A DNA stretch of 64,000 nucleotides, from assembly GCA_045105615.1 (NCBI GenBank), contig JBGCDS010000007.1:143928-207927 (forward strand), written 5' to 3'. Position numbers and translations under genes: made by a program. The notes below the pieces were generated by a model. The model saw nothing but the letters and a program-made list of their open reading frames with translations, did not search any database and was not told the origin of the DNA. Origin of the DNA: UBA1858 sp045105615. GTDB taxonomy: Bacteria; Pseudomonadota; Gammaproteobacteria; UBA4575. Below are positions 8,667 to 17,307 of this stretch, one piece after another; the stretch's first letter is position 1; each line of letters starts with the position of its first letter.

Positions 8667-9332
8667 ATGCAACTATTTTACTCAATCCTATATCGAGACC
8701 TTTTATTAGCGATTCGGCGTCGTAGAGAACTGGCTAATCCGCTGGTTTTTTTCGTCATTGTGGTGAGTCTGTTCCCACTAGGCGTGAGTCCAGACCAAGA
8801 TTTATTAAGCAAAATGGCACCTGGGGTCATCTGGGTGACTGCCTTGCTAGCCACTTTAATGTCGATGGATGCCATGTTTCGGTCTGACTATGACGATGGA
8901 TCTTTGGAACAATTACTATTATTGCCTGGTCCTAAGATACTGCTGATAGGAGCAAAAATTGCTGCGCATTGGCTGAGTATCGGGTTACCATTAGTAATAC
9001 TTGCGCCGTTGATGTCTTTGCTCTTGTATTTTCCTACCCACGCAATTGGTAGTTTGGTAATTACCCTATTAATAAGCACGCCCATTCTAAGTTTATTAGG
9101 CTCGGTTGGTGTTGCTTTAACCCTGAGTTTGCGTTCGGGAGGAATATTGTCTTCTTTGCTAATTTTGCCTTTTTATATTCCAGTATTGATTTTCTCGACT
9201 ATGGCTATCAATGCGTCGGCTAATAGCCTCCCTGTTTCGGGTTATTACGCACTTTTAGGAGCATTTCTAATAGTCTCAGCGTTATTAATTCCATTTGCAG
9301 TAGTTGCTGCGTTAAAGGTCTCTTATAACTAG
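8667..9332 (+). CDS. ccmB: Heme exporter membrane protein CcmB
   Basis: The protein is 221 residues with six predicted membrane helices, the usual size for CcmB. The N-terminus (LFYSILYRDLLLAIRRRREL) and the cytosolic SMDAMFRSDYDDGSLEQLLL segment are family hallmarks. It is the permease-like partner of CcmA in system I cytochrome c biogenesis. It sits between ccmA and ccmC, two bases before the ccmC start. Confidence 0.95.
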   Translation: MQLFYSILYRDLLLAIRRRRELANPLVFFVIVVSLFPLGVSPDQDLLSKMAPGVIWVTALLATLMSMDAMFRSDYDDGSLEQLLLLPGPKILLIGAKIAAHWLSIGLPLVILAPLMSLLLYFPTHAIGSLVITLLISTPILSLLGSVGVALTLSLRSGGILSSLLILPFYIPVLIFSTMAINASANSLPVSGYYALLGAFLIVSALLIPFAVVAALKVSYN

Positions 9333-9334
9333 TC

Positions 9335-10075
9335 ATGATGCAATTTATTCATAAATATGGTTCGCCAAAGTATTTTTATCAGTGGTCTCGCGGCTGGCAG
9401 CGCTGGTTAACCGTGATTACGGTGCTTCTTTTAAGTTTTGGTTTATACCAGGGGTTTTTTGTTGCGCCGCCTGATTATCAACAGGGTGAAAGTTACCGAA
9501 TTATATTCATTCATGTACCTGCTGCCTGGATGTCGATGTTTGTTTATATGGTCATGGCCGTCTCGGGGATTGTCGCACTTGTATGGCGAATAAAAGTCGC
9601 AGAAATTGTCATTGGTGAAAGTGCCGTCATAGGTGCTACTTTTACGGCCGCAGCATTAATCACAGGCATGCTGTGGGGTAAGCCTATGTGGGGAACATAC
9701 TGGGTATGGGATGCGCGATTGACCTCAGAGCTTGTTTTGCTGTTTTTGTATTTTGGAGTGATTGCATTGCATGGCGCATTTGAAGATCCTCGAACAGGCG
9801 CAAAAGCGGCTGCAATTCTTGCTATTGTAGGGATTATCAATATTCCAATTATTAAGTATTCTGTCGAGTGGTGGAGCACATTACATCAACCAGCCACGGT
9901 GGCTAAGTTTGATAAGCCATCCATGCATATTTCAATGTTGATCCCGTTATTAGTGATGGCGCTTGCGTTTAAAACTTATTTCATGGCGTTGCTATTTGCG
10001 CGAACGCGTACGGAAGTTCTGGCGCGTGAAAAAAATGCCTCGTGGGTTAAAGAAGTGATGGAGCAAGAGTCATGA
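9335..10075 (+). CDS. ccmC: Heme-handling protein CcmC
   Basis: The protein is 246 residues with six membrane helices and a periplasmic tryptophan-rich WWD-type motif (MWGTYWVWDARLT, about residues 116-128) that presents heme to CcmE. A histidine in the IFIHVPAAWMSMF segment and another in WWSTLHQPATV are the expected axial ligands. Its stop overlaps the ccmD start by four bases (ATGA at 10072-10075). The two leading Met codons are adjacent, so the start is uncertain by one residue. Confidence 0.95.
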   Translation: MMQFIHKYGSPKYFYQWSRGWQRWLTVITVLLLSFGLYQGFFVAPPDYQQGESYRIIFIHVPAAWMSMFVYMVMAVSGIVALVWRIKVAEIVIGESAVIGATFTAAALITGMLWGKPMWGTYWVWDARLTSELVLLFLYFGVIALHGAFEDPRTGAKAAAILAIVGIINIPIIKYSVEWWSTLHQPATVAKFDKPSMHISMLIPLLVMALAFKTYFMALLFARTRTEVLAREKNASWVKEVMEQES

Positions 10076-10224
10076 AAGAATTTTTTGACATGGGCGGGTA
10101 TGCGTTTTTCGTATGGTGGTCCTATGGCATTGTTGCGTTTGTAATGGTAGCTAATGTGGTCGCTGCAAAAATGAAACGTAAACGTATTTTTAAACAGTTA
10201 CGAGAATTATCAGAAGAGTCCTGA
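10072..10224 (+). CDS. ccmD: Heme exporter subunit CcmD (50 residues)
   Basis: This short ORF starts at the ATGA overlap with ccmC and ends in TGA at 10222-10224. The product begins MKEFFDMGGYAFFVWWSYG, has one membrane helix (about residues 10-32) and then a basic tail (KMKRKRIFKQLREL). FFDMGGYAFFVWWSYG is characteristic of CcmD, which stabilises the CcmABC-CcmE complex. Position between ccmC and ccmE confirms it. ccmE follows after 14 bases. Confidence 0.95.
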   Translation: MKEFFDMGGYAFFVWWSYGIVAFVMVANVVAAKMKRKRIFKQLRELSEES

Positions 10225-10238
10225 TTGGATTTATTATT

Positions 10239-10703
10239 ATGACGCCAAAAAGAAAACAACGTTTAATATTTGTCATGGTGCTGATAGTAGGCTTTGGTGC
10301 TGCTATTGGTTTAGCGCTGTTCGCATTTCAAAAGAATCTTTTATATTTTTATAGTCCTTCGCAGCTCGCTGAGAGTGAGGTAGAAGTAGGGCAAATGTTT
10401 CGTTTAGGTGGTTTAGTGGTTGAAGGTAGTGTTGTACGTCAAAGCGACGGCATTACCACTGAGTTTGATTTAACCGATACGGCAGGCAGTATTAAAGTGA
10501 GTTATACAGGCCTGTTGCCAGATCTGTTCCGTGAAGGCCAAGGTATCGTTGCACAGGGAAAAATAAATCAACAAGGTGTATTTGTTGCACAAGAAGTATT
10601 AGCTAAGCATGATGAAAACTATATGCCTCCAGAAGTTGCCGAGGCATTAAAAGAAACCGGGGCGAAGCATCCCGCATCTATTCCAAAAGCGGCAATTAAT
10701 TGA
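10239..10703 (+). CDS. ccmE: Periplasmic heme chaperone CcmE
   Basis: This 154-residue protein has a single N-terminal membrane anchor (about residues 8-28) and an OB-fold periplasmic domain. The heme-binding histidine lies in LAKHDENYMPPEV, in the family's conserved HxxxY context, so the covalent heme site is intact. CcmE carries heme from CcmABCD to the CcmFH ligase. It is followed after 19 bases by ccmF. Confidence 0.95.
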   Translation: MTPKRKQRLIFVMVLIVGFGAAIGLALFAFQKNLLYFYSPSQLAESEVEVGQMFRLGGLVVEGSVVRQSDGITTEFDLTDTAGSIKVSYTGLLPDLFREGQGIVAQGKINQQGVFVAQEVLAKHDENYMPPEVAEALKETGAKHPASIPKAAIN

Positions 10704-10722
10704 ATTCTGGTAAATAAAAACT

Positions 10723-12717
10723 ATGGTTGCAGAAATTGGTCAGTTCACATTAATCATTGCTTTGTGTTTAGCAATTGCGCAGTCGACAATTCCACTGATT
10801 GGCGCGCATCGAAATAATCTTAGTTGGATGTCAGTAGGACGTACCGCTGCTTGCGGGCAATTTCTATTTTTACTGATCTCATTTGTTTGTTTGACCTATT
10901 GTTTTGTGACGAATGATTTTTCAGTTTTATATGTCGCTAATAATTCGAATACTAAGTTACCTGTTTACTATCAGATATCTGCAGTCTGGGGCGCGCATGA
11001 AGGCTCCCTGTTATTATGGGTGCTAGCGTTAGCTGGTTGGGGTTTTGCAGTTTCTATATTTAGTCGTGCATTGCCGGCCGATATGATTGCAAGAGTGCTA
11101 GCTGTCATGGGCATGATTGGCATCGGCTTTATATTATTTACTCTGCTGACATCAAATCCGTTTGAAAGATTATTTCCTGCAGCAATAGAAGGACGTGATT
11201 TAAATCCTTTATTGCAGGACCCTGGTTTAGTCATTCATCCGCCTATGCTGTACATGGGGTATGTGGGTTTTTCAGTGGCCTTTGCATTTGCAATCGCCGC
11301 TTTGTTAAGTGGCAAAATGGATTCAGCATGGGTTCGTTGGTCGCGGCCATGGGCAAGTATTGCTTGGGTATTCTTAACTATCGGTATTGGCTTGGGAAGT
11401 TGGTGGGCTTATCACGAACTAGGCTGGGGTGGTTGGTGGTTCTGGGATCCAGTAGAAAACGCATCGTTTATGCCTTGGCTTGTGGGTACCGCATTAATTC
11501 ATTCACTCGCAGTCACAGAAAAACGTTCTACCTTTAAGAGTTGGACAATTCTGTTATCTATTATGGCATTTTCACTCAGTTTGTTAGGCACATTCTTGGT
11601 TAGATCAGGTGTGCTGGTGTCGGTGCATTCATTTGCCAGTGATCCAGCGCGTGGACTTTATATTTTAATCTTCCTGGCAATTGTTGTTGGCAGCTCGTTA
11701 ACGTTATATGCATGGCGTGCCACTCAATTTACTTCCGGTGGACGATTTGACCTGGTATCTAAAGAAACAATGTTATTAATTAATAACGTTCTATTGGTCG
11801 TAGCAATGATTACCATTTTAGTTGGTACGTTGTATCCGTTATTTTTAGATGCACTAGGATTGCCAAAACTATCAGTAGGGCCGCCGTACTTTTCAGCTGT
11901 ATTTGTACCATTGATGTTGCCGTTGGTGATTTTGATGGGAATAGGGCCAATTGCAAAATGGCGCCGTGTCCCAGTGAAGGAATTATTTAGCAAGCTAAAA
12001 GTATTATTACTATTAGGTATTGCTCTGGGAATTATTCTTCCTTTAGCGATTTATCGTGATACCACCATAATGACTGCAGTAGGAATAGCTACGGCAGCAT
12101 GGGCGATATTAGCTGCACTTTATGCCGTGCTACGATTAATTATTAAACGCGATAGCTCAACTTCATTTGCTAAAGCATGTTCAAAAATCCCACGGGCGAT
12201 GATTGGCATGGTGACGGCGCATGTAGGCATAGGGATATTTATTCTTGGTGTGGTATTTACCAGTTCCTTTAGTGACCAGAAAGAAACCAGTGCTAAATTC
12301 GGAGAAGAAATTGAATTGGCAGGTTATACCTTTGTATTAGAAAGTGTCGGTGGTGTGCAGGGACCTAACTATCAAGCTATGCGTGGCAGCGTAAATGTCA
12401 CTAAGGAAGGTTCGCCAGTGGCTATGTTGTATCCTGAAAAACGTATCTACACAGTGCAAACAAATCCAATGACTGAGCCAGGTATTCAAACCGGAGTGTT
12501 CCGTGATTTGTATGTCTCATTAGGAGAGCCACTTAATAATAATGAATGGGGTTTTAGAATTTATTATCGTCCCTTTATACAGTGGGTCTGGATAGGGACA
12601 TTACTGATGGCTTTAGGTGGTTTGTTAGGTGCCATGGATAAACGTTACCGAACATTAGCTAACACTGAAAAGAAAACGGCTAATAGTAATTCTGTCACAC
12701 AGACAACATCATCCTAA
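10723..12717 (+). CDS. ccmF: Cytochrome c heme lyase subunit CcmF
   Basis: This 664-residue polytopic protein contains the periplasmic WWD motif GWGGWWFWDPVENASFMPWL (about residues 234-253), preceded by LVIHPPMLYMGYVGF. Both are diagnostic of CcmF, which ligates heme to CXXCH cysteines together with CcmH. Length is normal (E. coli 647). Its clients here include the NapC-like and Fcc cytochromes and the multiheme lipoprotein at 40095. ccmG follows eight bases after the stop. Confidence 0.96.
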   Translation: MVAEIGQFTLIIALCLAIAQSTIPLIGAHRNNLSWMSVGRTAACGQFLFLLISFVCLTYCFVTNDFSVLYVANNSNTKLPVYYQISAVWGAHEGSLLLWVLALAGWGFAVSIFSRALPADMIARVLAVMGMIGIGFILFTLLTSNPFERLFPAAIEGRDLNPLLQDPGLVIHPPMLYMGYVGFSVAFAFAIAALLSGKMDSAWVRWSRPWASIAWVFLTIGIGLGSWWAYHELGWGGWWFWDPVENASFMPWLVGTALIHSLAVTEKRSTFKSWTILLSIMAFSLSLLGTFLVRSGVLVSVHSFASDPARGLYILIFLAIVVGSSLTLYAWRATQFTSGGRFDLVSKETMLLINNVLLVVAMITILVGTLYPLFLDALGLPKLSVGPPYFSAVFVPLMLPLVILMGIGPIAKWRRVPVKELFSKLKVLLLLGIALGIILPLAIYRDTTIMTAVGIATAAWAILAALYAVLRLIIKRDSSTSFAKACSKIPRAMIGMVTAHVGIGIFILGVVFTSSFSDQKETSAKFGEEIELAGYTFVLESVGGVQGPNYQAMRGSVNVTKEGSPVAMLYPEKRIYTVQTNPMTEPGIQTGVFRDLYVSLGEPLNNNEWGFRIYYRPFIQWVWIGTLLMALGGLLGAMDKRYRTLANTEKKTANSNSVTQTTSS

Positions 12718-12725
12718 GTTAAAAC

Positions 12726-13262
12726 ATGATACGTTTTCTTATTCCCGCATTTCTTTTTCTAGTGTTGACTGGATTTTTGTTTGTTGGTTTATATAAAGAT
12801 CCATCGTTAATTCCTTCACCTTTGATTGGTAAGCCAATTCCAACATTTGCTACTAGTACTTTAAGAGATCCGAATAAAGTAATTACTGATAAAGATATTC
12901 AAGGTGATTATGCGTTAATTAATGTATGGGCAACCTGGTGTGCAGCGTGTAAACAAGAGCATTCAGCGTTAGTTTATTTAGCGAAAAAATTACAAGTACC
13001 TATTTATGGGCTTAATTATAAAGATGATCGAGCTGCAGCCCTTGATTGGTTACAACAATATGGTGATCCATATGTTGTGAATATTTTTGATGAGAACGGC
13101 CGCATTGGTATCGACTTTGGTGTGTATGGTGCACCAGAAACATTCTTGGTTGATAGTGATGGCATCATTCATCATAAGCTTGTTGGCGTGATGACGCCCG
13201 ATGTTTGGGAGAACCAGTTCGTGCCTAAGATTCAGCAGATTACATCAGTGACAGCAAAATGA
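12726..13262 (+). CDS. ccmG: Thiol:disulfide oxidoreductase CcmG/DsbE
   Basis: The 178-residue protein has an N-terminal membrane anchor and a thioredoxin fold with active site WATWCAACKQE, in place of the more usual WCPTC/WCVPC. The GVYGAPETFLVDSDG segment with its cis-proline is typical of DsbE. It keeps apocytochrome cysteines reduced for heme attachment. Its stop codon (TGA, 13260-13262) overlaps the ccmH ATG at 13259, suggesting coupling. Confidence 0.93.
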   Translation: MIRFLIPAFLFLVLTGFLFVGLYKDPSLIPSPLIGKPIPTFATSTLRDPNKVITDKDIQGDYALINVWATWCAACKQEHSALVYLAKKLQVPIYGLNYKDDRAAALDWLQQYGDPYVVNIFDENGRIGIDFGVYGAPETFLVDSDGIIHHKLVGVMTPDVWENQFVPKIQQITSVTAK

Positions 13263-13732
13263 ATAGATCGCTAATATTTATTCTTTTATTATCTTTATCG
13301 TTATTGTCTAAAGCTAATGCAGAAATCATTTCTGTGGCGCCAGAGTACCAAGCACGTTACGATCATCTTTTAAATGAACTGCGTTGTCTGGTTTGTCAGA
13401 ATCAGACAGTGGCTGAATCCCCTGCAGACCTATCTAATGACCTGCGTGTTGAAGTAAAGGAAATGTTAGAACAGGGTGCGACTGACCAGGAAATCTTAGA
13501 TTTCATGTCCGATCGTTACGGAGACTTTGTTTTATATAATCCCCCAGTGAAGCCACGTACTTACTTATTGTGGGTGGGGCCATTCATGCTTCTTATTGGG
13601 GGCGTTATTTTTGCGCTTATATTGGTTAAACGGCGCTCTAATAATGTTGGTGATAGTGCGTTGGATGAAAACGAGAAACAACGTCTAAAAGATCTTCTCG
13701 ATGAAGATAAGAAAAAAGATGACAAGAAATAA
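13259..13732 (+). CDS. ccmH: CcmH/CycL-type cytochrome c biogenesis protein
   Basis: This 157-residue protein has a signal peptide, the redox motif LRCLVCQNQTVAESPADLSN (about 43-62), a downstream membrane helix (about 105-124) and a Lys/Asp-rich cytoplasmic tail. This is the short CcmH/CycL form; the TPR part is a separate gene, ccmI, next door. It reduces apocytochrome disulfides and works in the CcmF ligase. Its start overlaps the ccmG stop. Confidence 0.94.
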   Translation: MNRSLIFILLLSLSLLSKANAEIISVAPEYQARYDHLLNELRCLVCQNQTVAESPADLSNDLRVEVKEMLEQGATDQEILDFMSDRYGDFVLYNPPVKPRTYLLWVGPFMLLIGGVIFALILVKRRSNNVGDSALDENEKQRLKDLLDEDKKKDDKK

Positions 13733-13751
13733 AAATAACAAGGCAATTTAA

Positions 13752-14993
13752 ATGATCACTTTTTGGTTAGTTGTAATTATATTGATATTGCTTGGATTAG
13801 CATTTGTCTTGTTGCCATTGTTATCGACAAAAAATAAAAATGCAGTTGTCTCTAGAGAGGCAATTAATAAAGCAATTTATATTGGTAAGGTAGAAGACTT
13901 ACAAGCCGACTTGGATAGAAGCCTGCTTGATAAAGAAGAATACGATCACGCGCTAGCGGATCTGCAGCAAACGTTATTGCAAGATGCAGAGTCAGAAGAG
14001 GCTAAGCCACTTCGTTCTGGAAGCAATATGGTAATTACTTTATTGGTCACTCTAACTTTGCCTGTTGCTGCATTATTGATATATCAGCAAATAAGCACCG
14101 GCAGCTTCATCAATGATGTTAGTCAGCAGCAAGCAGCATCGTCGCAAGTAGAATCTATAGAAAATTCAATTGCTAGCTTAGAGCAAAAACTCAAAGATAA
14201 GCCCGACAGTGTTGAAGGCTGGACCATGTTAGGTCAATCGAATTTTGTTATTCAACGCTATGATCAAGCAAAGCAGGCATATATAAAAGCGCTAGATCTG
14301 GTGAGCCAAGCTGACCCTGAAATACTAGTTTTAACTGCAGAAGCTTCGGCGTTCTCAAATAATGAAGTATTTGGTCAATATGAGAAATCATTGCTGGCTA
14401 AAGCATTGGCTATTAACCCTAATCATCAACGTGGACTGTGGTACTCAGGTTATGCGGCGTTTACGACGTCAGATTTTTCAGATGCTGTTTCTTATTGGGA
14501 ACGATTACTAGCATTAGTGCCAACAGACAGACCTGAAGTAAAAGCATCGTTAGTTCAATTCTTGAATGATGCACGTGAAAAAGCGGGTTTAGAACCATTA
14601 GATGATTCAGTACAGGTAGCGCAACAAGATACTGATGATCAACGAAAAATTGAAGTTTCCGTGCAGTTAAATGAAAGTGTAAACCAGAATGCTGCATCGG
14701 GAGATACATTATTTATATACGCAAGAGCAGTCGAAGGCCCCAAAATGCCACTGTCACTTGCGCGTTTAACCGTCGCTAACCTTCCAGTAAAAGTAACACT
14801 ATCAAAAGAAATGGCCATGCTGCCAAGTATGGATATCGATACCTTCGAAAAAGTTGAAGTGATAGCGCGTATATCAAAGAGCGGCCAAGCCATCACTCAA
14901 AAAAATGACCTTATCTCGCAGCCAGTCATAGTTGATTTTTCTCAGTCAAATACAGCAGTAGTATCTTTGGATATAAATGCTATTGTTGAATAA
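13752..14993 (+). CDS. ccmI: Apocytochrome chaperone CcmI (TPR)
   Basis: The 413-residue protein has two N-terminal membrane helices (about residues 3-24 and 95-112) around a cytoplasmic leucine-zipper-like loop. TPR units follow (GWTMLGQSNFVIQRYDQAKQ, about residues 155-175 and on) and then a C-terminal periplasmic beta domain. This matches CcmI, which delivers the C-terminal helix of apocytochromes c to the CcmFH ligase. It is the last gene of the ccm operon. I see no clear hairpin terminator in the 170 bases that follow. Confidence 0.9.
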   Translation: MITFWLVVIILILLGLAFVLLPLLSTKNKNAVVSREAINKAIYIGKVEDLQADLDRSLLDKEEYDHALADLQQTLLQDAESEEAKPLRSGSNMVITLLVTLTLPVAALLIYQQISTGSFINDVSQQQAASSQVESIENSIASLEQKLKDKPDSVEGWTMLGQSNFVIQRYDQAKQAYIKALDLVSQADPEILVLTAEASAFSNNEVFGQYEKSLLAKALAINPNHQRGLWYSGYAAFTTSDFSDAVSYWERLLALVPTDRPEVKASLVQFLNDAREKAGLEPLDDSVQVAQQDTDDQRKIEVSVQLNESVNQNAASGDTLFIYARAVEGPKMPLSLARLTVANLPVKVTLSKEMAMLPSMDIDTFEKVEVIARISKSGQAITQKNDLISQPVIVDFSQSNTAVVSLDINAIVE

Positions 14994-15049
14994 GCAGTTC
15001 TAATTCGAATGCATTTGTAGATCAAGCAAGGCGAAGGCGGTCAAAAAAA

Positions 15050-15077
15050 TAAATGGTACTGACCCCTTTGTATTTTT
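15050..15077 (-). repeat. GGGTCAG-type intergenic repeat remnant
   Basis: Read on the minus strand, this segment contains AGGGGTCAGTACCATTTA. The sequence around 15643-15660 on the plus strand has the related AGGGTCAGACTCGAATTAA, so the DUF2721 gene is bracketed by two GGTCAG elements in opposite orientation. A third related copy is at 37358-37375. They resemble the small repeat remnants scattered in many gammaproteobacterial genomes. No transposase is present here. Confidence 0.4.
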
Positions 15078-15171
15078 AAATCGACATTTGTCGTTTCGAA
15101 ATATAATATTGACTATTAAGGCCTGTTTGACTCAATATTGAATTTGCTTTAACTGACGAGTGAAGAAAAAT

Positions 15172-15660
15172 ATGGAAAAGGTCCCTGTGGTTGAGATAGC
15201 GCAAGTTATAACTCTTGCGGTCGCACCAGTATTTTTGCTTGCTGGTATTGCTGGATTTTTAACTATTCTTTCTCATCGACTTAGCAGAGTGGTTGATCGT
15301 ACTCGTTATGTGAATCGATTTATTCGCAACGTTGAGTCAAAAGAACATAAGAAACCGCTTGAGTTAGAAATGTGCTTGTTAGCTAGACGTACTAGGGTTA
15401 TTAACTGGGCTTTACGATTTTCTGTTTGTGGGGCACTTGCAATATGTCTTGTTGTAATGTGCTTGTTTGTTGGCGAATTTGTTCTTATTAACCTTGGTTC
15501 TTTTATCGCTTGGTTGTTTATTTCGGCAATGGCATTAGTGATCATGTCGTTATTGTTATTGCTGTATGAAGTTAATATATCTACAAACAATTTACAAAAT
15601 AATATTGAACATTTACTTGTAGATCCTATTTCAGAAAAAATAGGGTCAGACTCGAATTAA
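15172..15660 (+). CDS. DUF2721 family membrane protein
   Basis: This integral membrane protein of 162 residues (166 if the GTG at 15160 is used) has an N-terminal helix (ITLAVAPVFLLAGIAGFL) and two C-terminal helices. Between them is a cytosolic segment with HRLSRVVDRTRYVNRF, the conserved core of DUF2721. I chose the ATG at 15172 because codons before it are weak. The function of the family is unknown. The last codons (KIGSDSN and the stop) fall inside a GGGTCAG-type repeat, so the native C-terminus may have been replaced. It is bracketed by two copies of that repeat. Confidence 0.75.
   Translation: MEKVPVVEIAQVITLAVAPVFLLAGIAGFLTILSHRLSRVVDRTRYVNRFIRNVESKEHKKPLELEMCLLARRTRVINWALRFSVCGALAICLVVMCLFVGEFVLINLGSFIAWLFISAMALVIMSLLLLLYEVNISTNNLQNNIEHLLVDPISEKIGSDSN
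15641..15660 (+). repeat. GGTCAG-type repeat overlapping a gene's 3' end
   Basis: GGTCAGACTCGAATTAAA at 15644-15661 matches the copy at 37358-37375 at 16 of 18 positions. Here it supplies the final codons and the stop of the DUF2721 gene. The shared core suggests a dispersed repeat inserted at gene ends. Confidence 0.5.
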
Positions 15661-15687
15661 AAGCTACTTCTGCTATCATCTGTGGCG

Positions 15688-16140
15688 ATGTCGCAAATTA
15701 ACAAAACAAAATTTCTACCGCCTTATGGTGTTTTAACATCTATGATAGTGATGTACTTATTAGCTAAGTTTATTCCAATCATGGCTTGGCAGAACACACG
15801 TATCTTTGCTTACGCTTTAATGCTCGGTTCTTTTATGTGTATTTTGTACTGTGCTTATATATTTCATAAATATAAAACTGAAATAAAACCATTTGAAGAA
15901 TCATCATTTTTGATTTTATCCTGGCCTTATACAATTAGCCGCAATCCTATCTATCTTTGTATGTTTATTTTCTTGATTGGTTGGGGAATATTTTTACAAT
16001 CAATGACTGCTTTTATAGTGATTGTTGTATTTGCGATTTGGATTCATAACAAGTTTGTTTTGCAAGAAGAGGTTATGCTAGAAGAAAAGTTTTCTGATGA
16101 CTATCTTTCTTATAAGTATCGAGTACGTCGTTGGGTTTAA
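15688..16140 (+). CDS. Isoprenylcysteine/phospholipid methyltransferase-family membrane protein
   Basis: This small membrane protein (about 150 residues) has four hydrophobic segments. SWPYTISRNPIYL (about residues 78-90) and a C-terminal EEVMLEEKFSDDYLSYKYRVRRW are the SAM-binding hallmarks of the ICMT/PEMT-like methyltransferase superfamily. Bacterial members methylate unknown lipids, thiols or isoprenoids at the membrane, so the substrate is not inferable. ATG at 15688 is preferred over the in-frame GTG six bases earlier. Its stop overlaps the convergent regulator gene end by four bases. Confidence 0.75.
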   Translation: MSQINKTKFLPPYGVLTSMIVMYLLAKFIPIMAWQNTRIFAYALMLGSFMCILYCAYIFHKYKTEIKPFEESSFLILSWPYTISRNPIYLCMFIFLIGWGIFLQSMTAFIVIVVFAIWIHNKFVLQEEVMLEEKFSDDYLSYKYRVRRWV

Positions 16141-17201
16141 TTGTTTAGAAATTTTTTGGCGTTGACTAATGTGCCGACAGAATCAAGTTCATAGCCGGGC
16201 AGGTTGCATATCTGTTCTGCAAAGGTGTGGGTTTTGATGTTGCTGATTAATGTTTTTATCGTTGATTTATCTAAGTCATCAGTTTTGCATGCGAGTACGT
16301 ATTGCTCTGAGATGATAGGTATAAAGTCTAAGTTGAATTTCCTAGCTGCGTATTCAATGCCAAAGCCTATATCTGCTGCGCCACTGGCAACATGTGCTGC
16401 AATGGCGGTATGAGTATATTCTTCAGTGTTGTATCCATTGATTTGAGATTTTTCTATACCGCAACAATTCAACAATTCATCTAATAAAATTCTTGTGCCT
16501 GCCGATTTTTGTCGGTTGATAAATTGAATAGAGGGATTAGTGAGCGCTGATAAATGTGTAATTGATTTGGGGTTGTTTTTTTGAACAATAAAGCCTTGTT
16601 TACGCAATACCATTCTAATTATGGTGTGTTTGGATTTAGATAATGTGCGGAAATGCTTGTTACCAATTTTCTTTCTTATTAATGGGTGAGTGCAAATATG
16701 AAATCCTGCGATGTCGCAGTGTTTGTTGATTAGTGAGTCTATTGCTTCTGCGCTTCCCATATACTTAATGTCTATGGTGCTATCGTCTTGTTCTAATCTA
16801 GGAATCACGTCGATGGCGTAACCGTGACTAGCGTGAATTCTTAAGATATTTTCATTTTCTCCTAATAAGCTATTTAATTCTCGATTGATCGTTGAGGCTA
16901 ATGTACTAATGCTAGGCGTTAAGTGTGCGTCAATTAACCCTTCAGCCCAGACAAACTTCTCGCCTAACTCGGTTAGTCGAGTACCTTGGCCTTTGCTTTG
17001 TGTCACAAGTGGTTTGCCTAGTTGATCATTCCATTTTTTTAGAATGTTCCAAGCGTGACGATAAGAAATATTGGCCTGTTCTGCCGCCTTGGTTAGCTTG
17101 TGGTCTGATTGTAGGTGCCGCAGTAATTCAAACAGAATTGGATCGATCGGCCCAGTTTGGTCAGTGGAGAACTTCCATGATGGTGAGATTGATAATTTCA
17201 T
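16137..17201 (-). CDS. ModE-type HTH regulator with PBP-like ligand domain
   Basis: The 354-residue protein has an N-terminal winged HTH of the ModE/LysR kind (DPILFELLRHLQSDHKLTKA, then SYRHAWNILKKWNDQLGKPL, about residues 21-65). A periplasmic-binding-protein-like ligand domain follows (about 115-350), including NRQKSAGTRILLDELL and HVASGAADIGFGIEYAA. This pairing is known in bacterial regulators linked to molybdate, tungstate or related ligands. The gene is divergent from a porin, a TupA-like binding protein and a symporter, which are its probable targets. The ligand is inferred to be an oxyanion but is not proven. Binding to the shared 106-base intergenic region is expected. Confidence 0.75.
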   Translation of the reverse strand: MKLSISPSWKFSTDQTGPIDPILFELLRHLQSDHKLTKAAEQANISYRHAWNILKKWNDQLGKPLVTQSKGQGTRLTELGEKFVWAEGLIDAHLTPSISTLASTINRELNSLLGENENILRIHASHGYAIDVIPRLEQDDSTIDIKYMGSAEAIDSLINKHCDIAGFHICTHPLIRKKIGNKHFRTLSKSKHTIIRMVLRKQGFIVQKNNPKSITHLSALTNPSIQFINRQKSAGTRILLDELLNCCGIEKSQINGYNTEEYTHTAIAAHVASGAADIGFGIEYAARKFNLDFIPIISEQYVLACKTDDLDKSTIKTLISNIKTHTFAEQICNLPGYELDSVGTLVNAKKFLNN

Positions 17202-17307
17202 ATGAACATAAGTGCATAACTATACTGGTAAACTATATCATATTGCACAATTTATTAAGAAATCTACAATAGTGACTCCATTACTGCTGTTATAGATAAG
17301 AACATTA
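17202..17307. promoter_or_regulatory. Divergent control region, regulator / porin
   Basis: This AT-rich 106-base spacer lies between the ModE-like regulator and the porin gene. It contains a direct repeat of AACTATA at 17218-17224 and 17231-17237 (13-base pitch), and a TATACT hexamer at 17221-17226. The repeat is a candidate operator, but no spacing-consistent -35 box is evident. Low confidence. Confidence 0.3.
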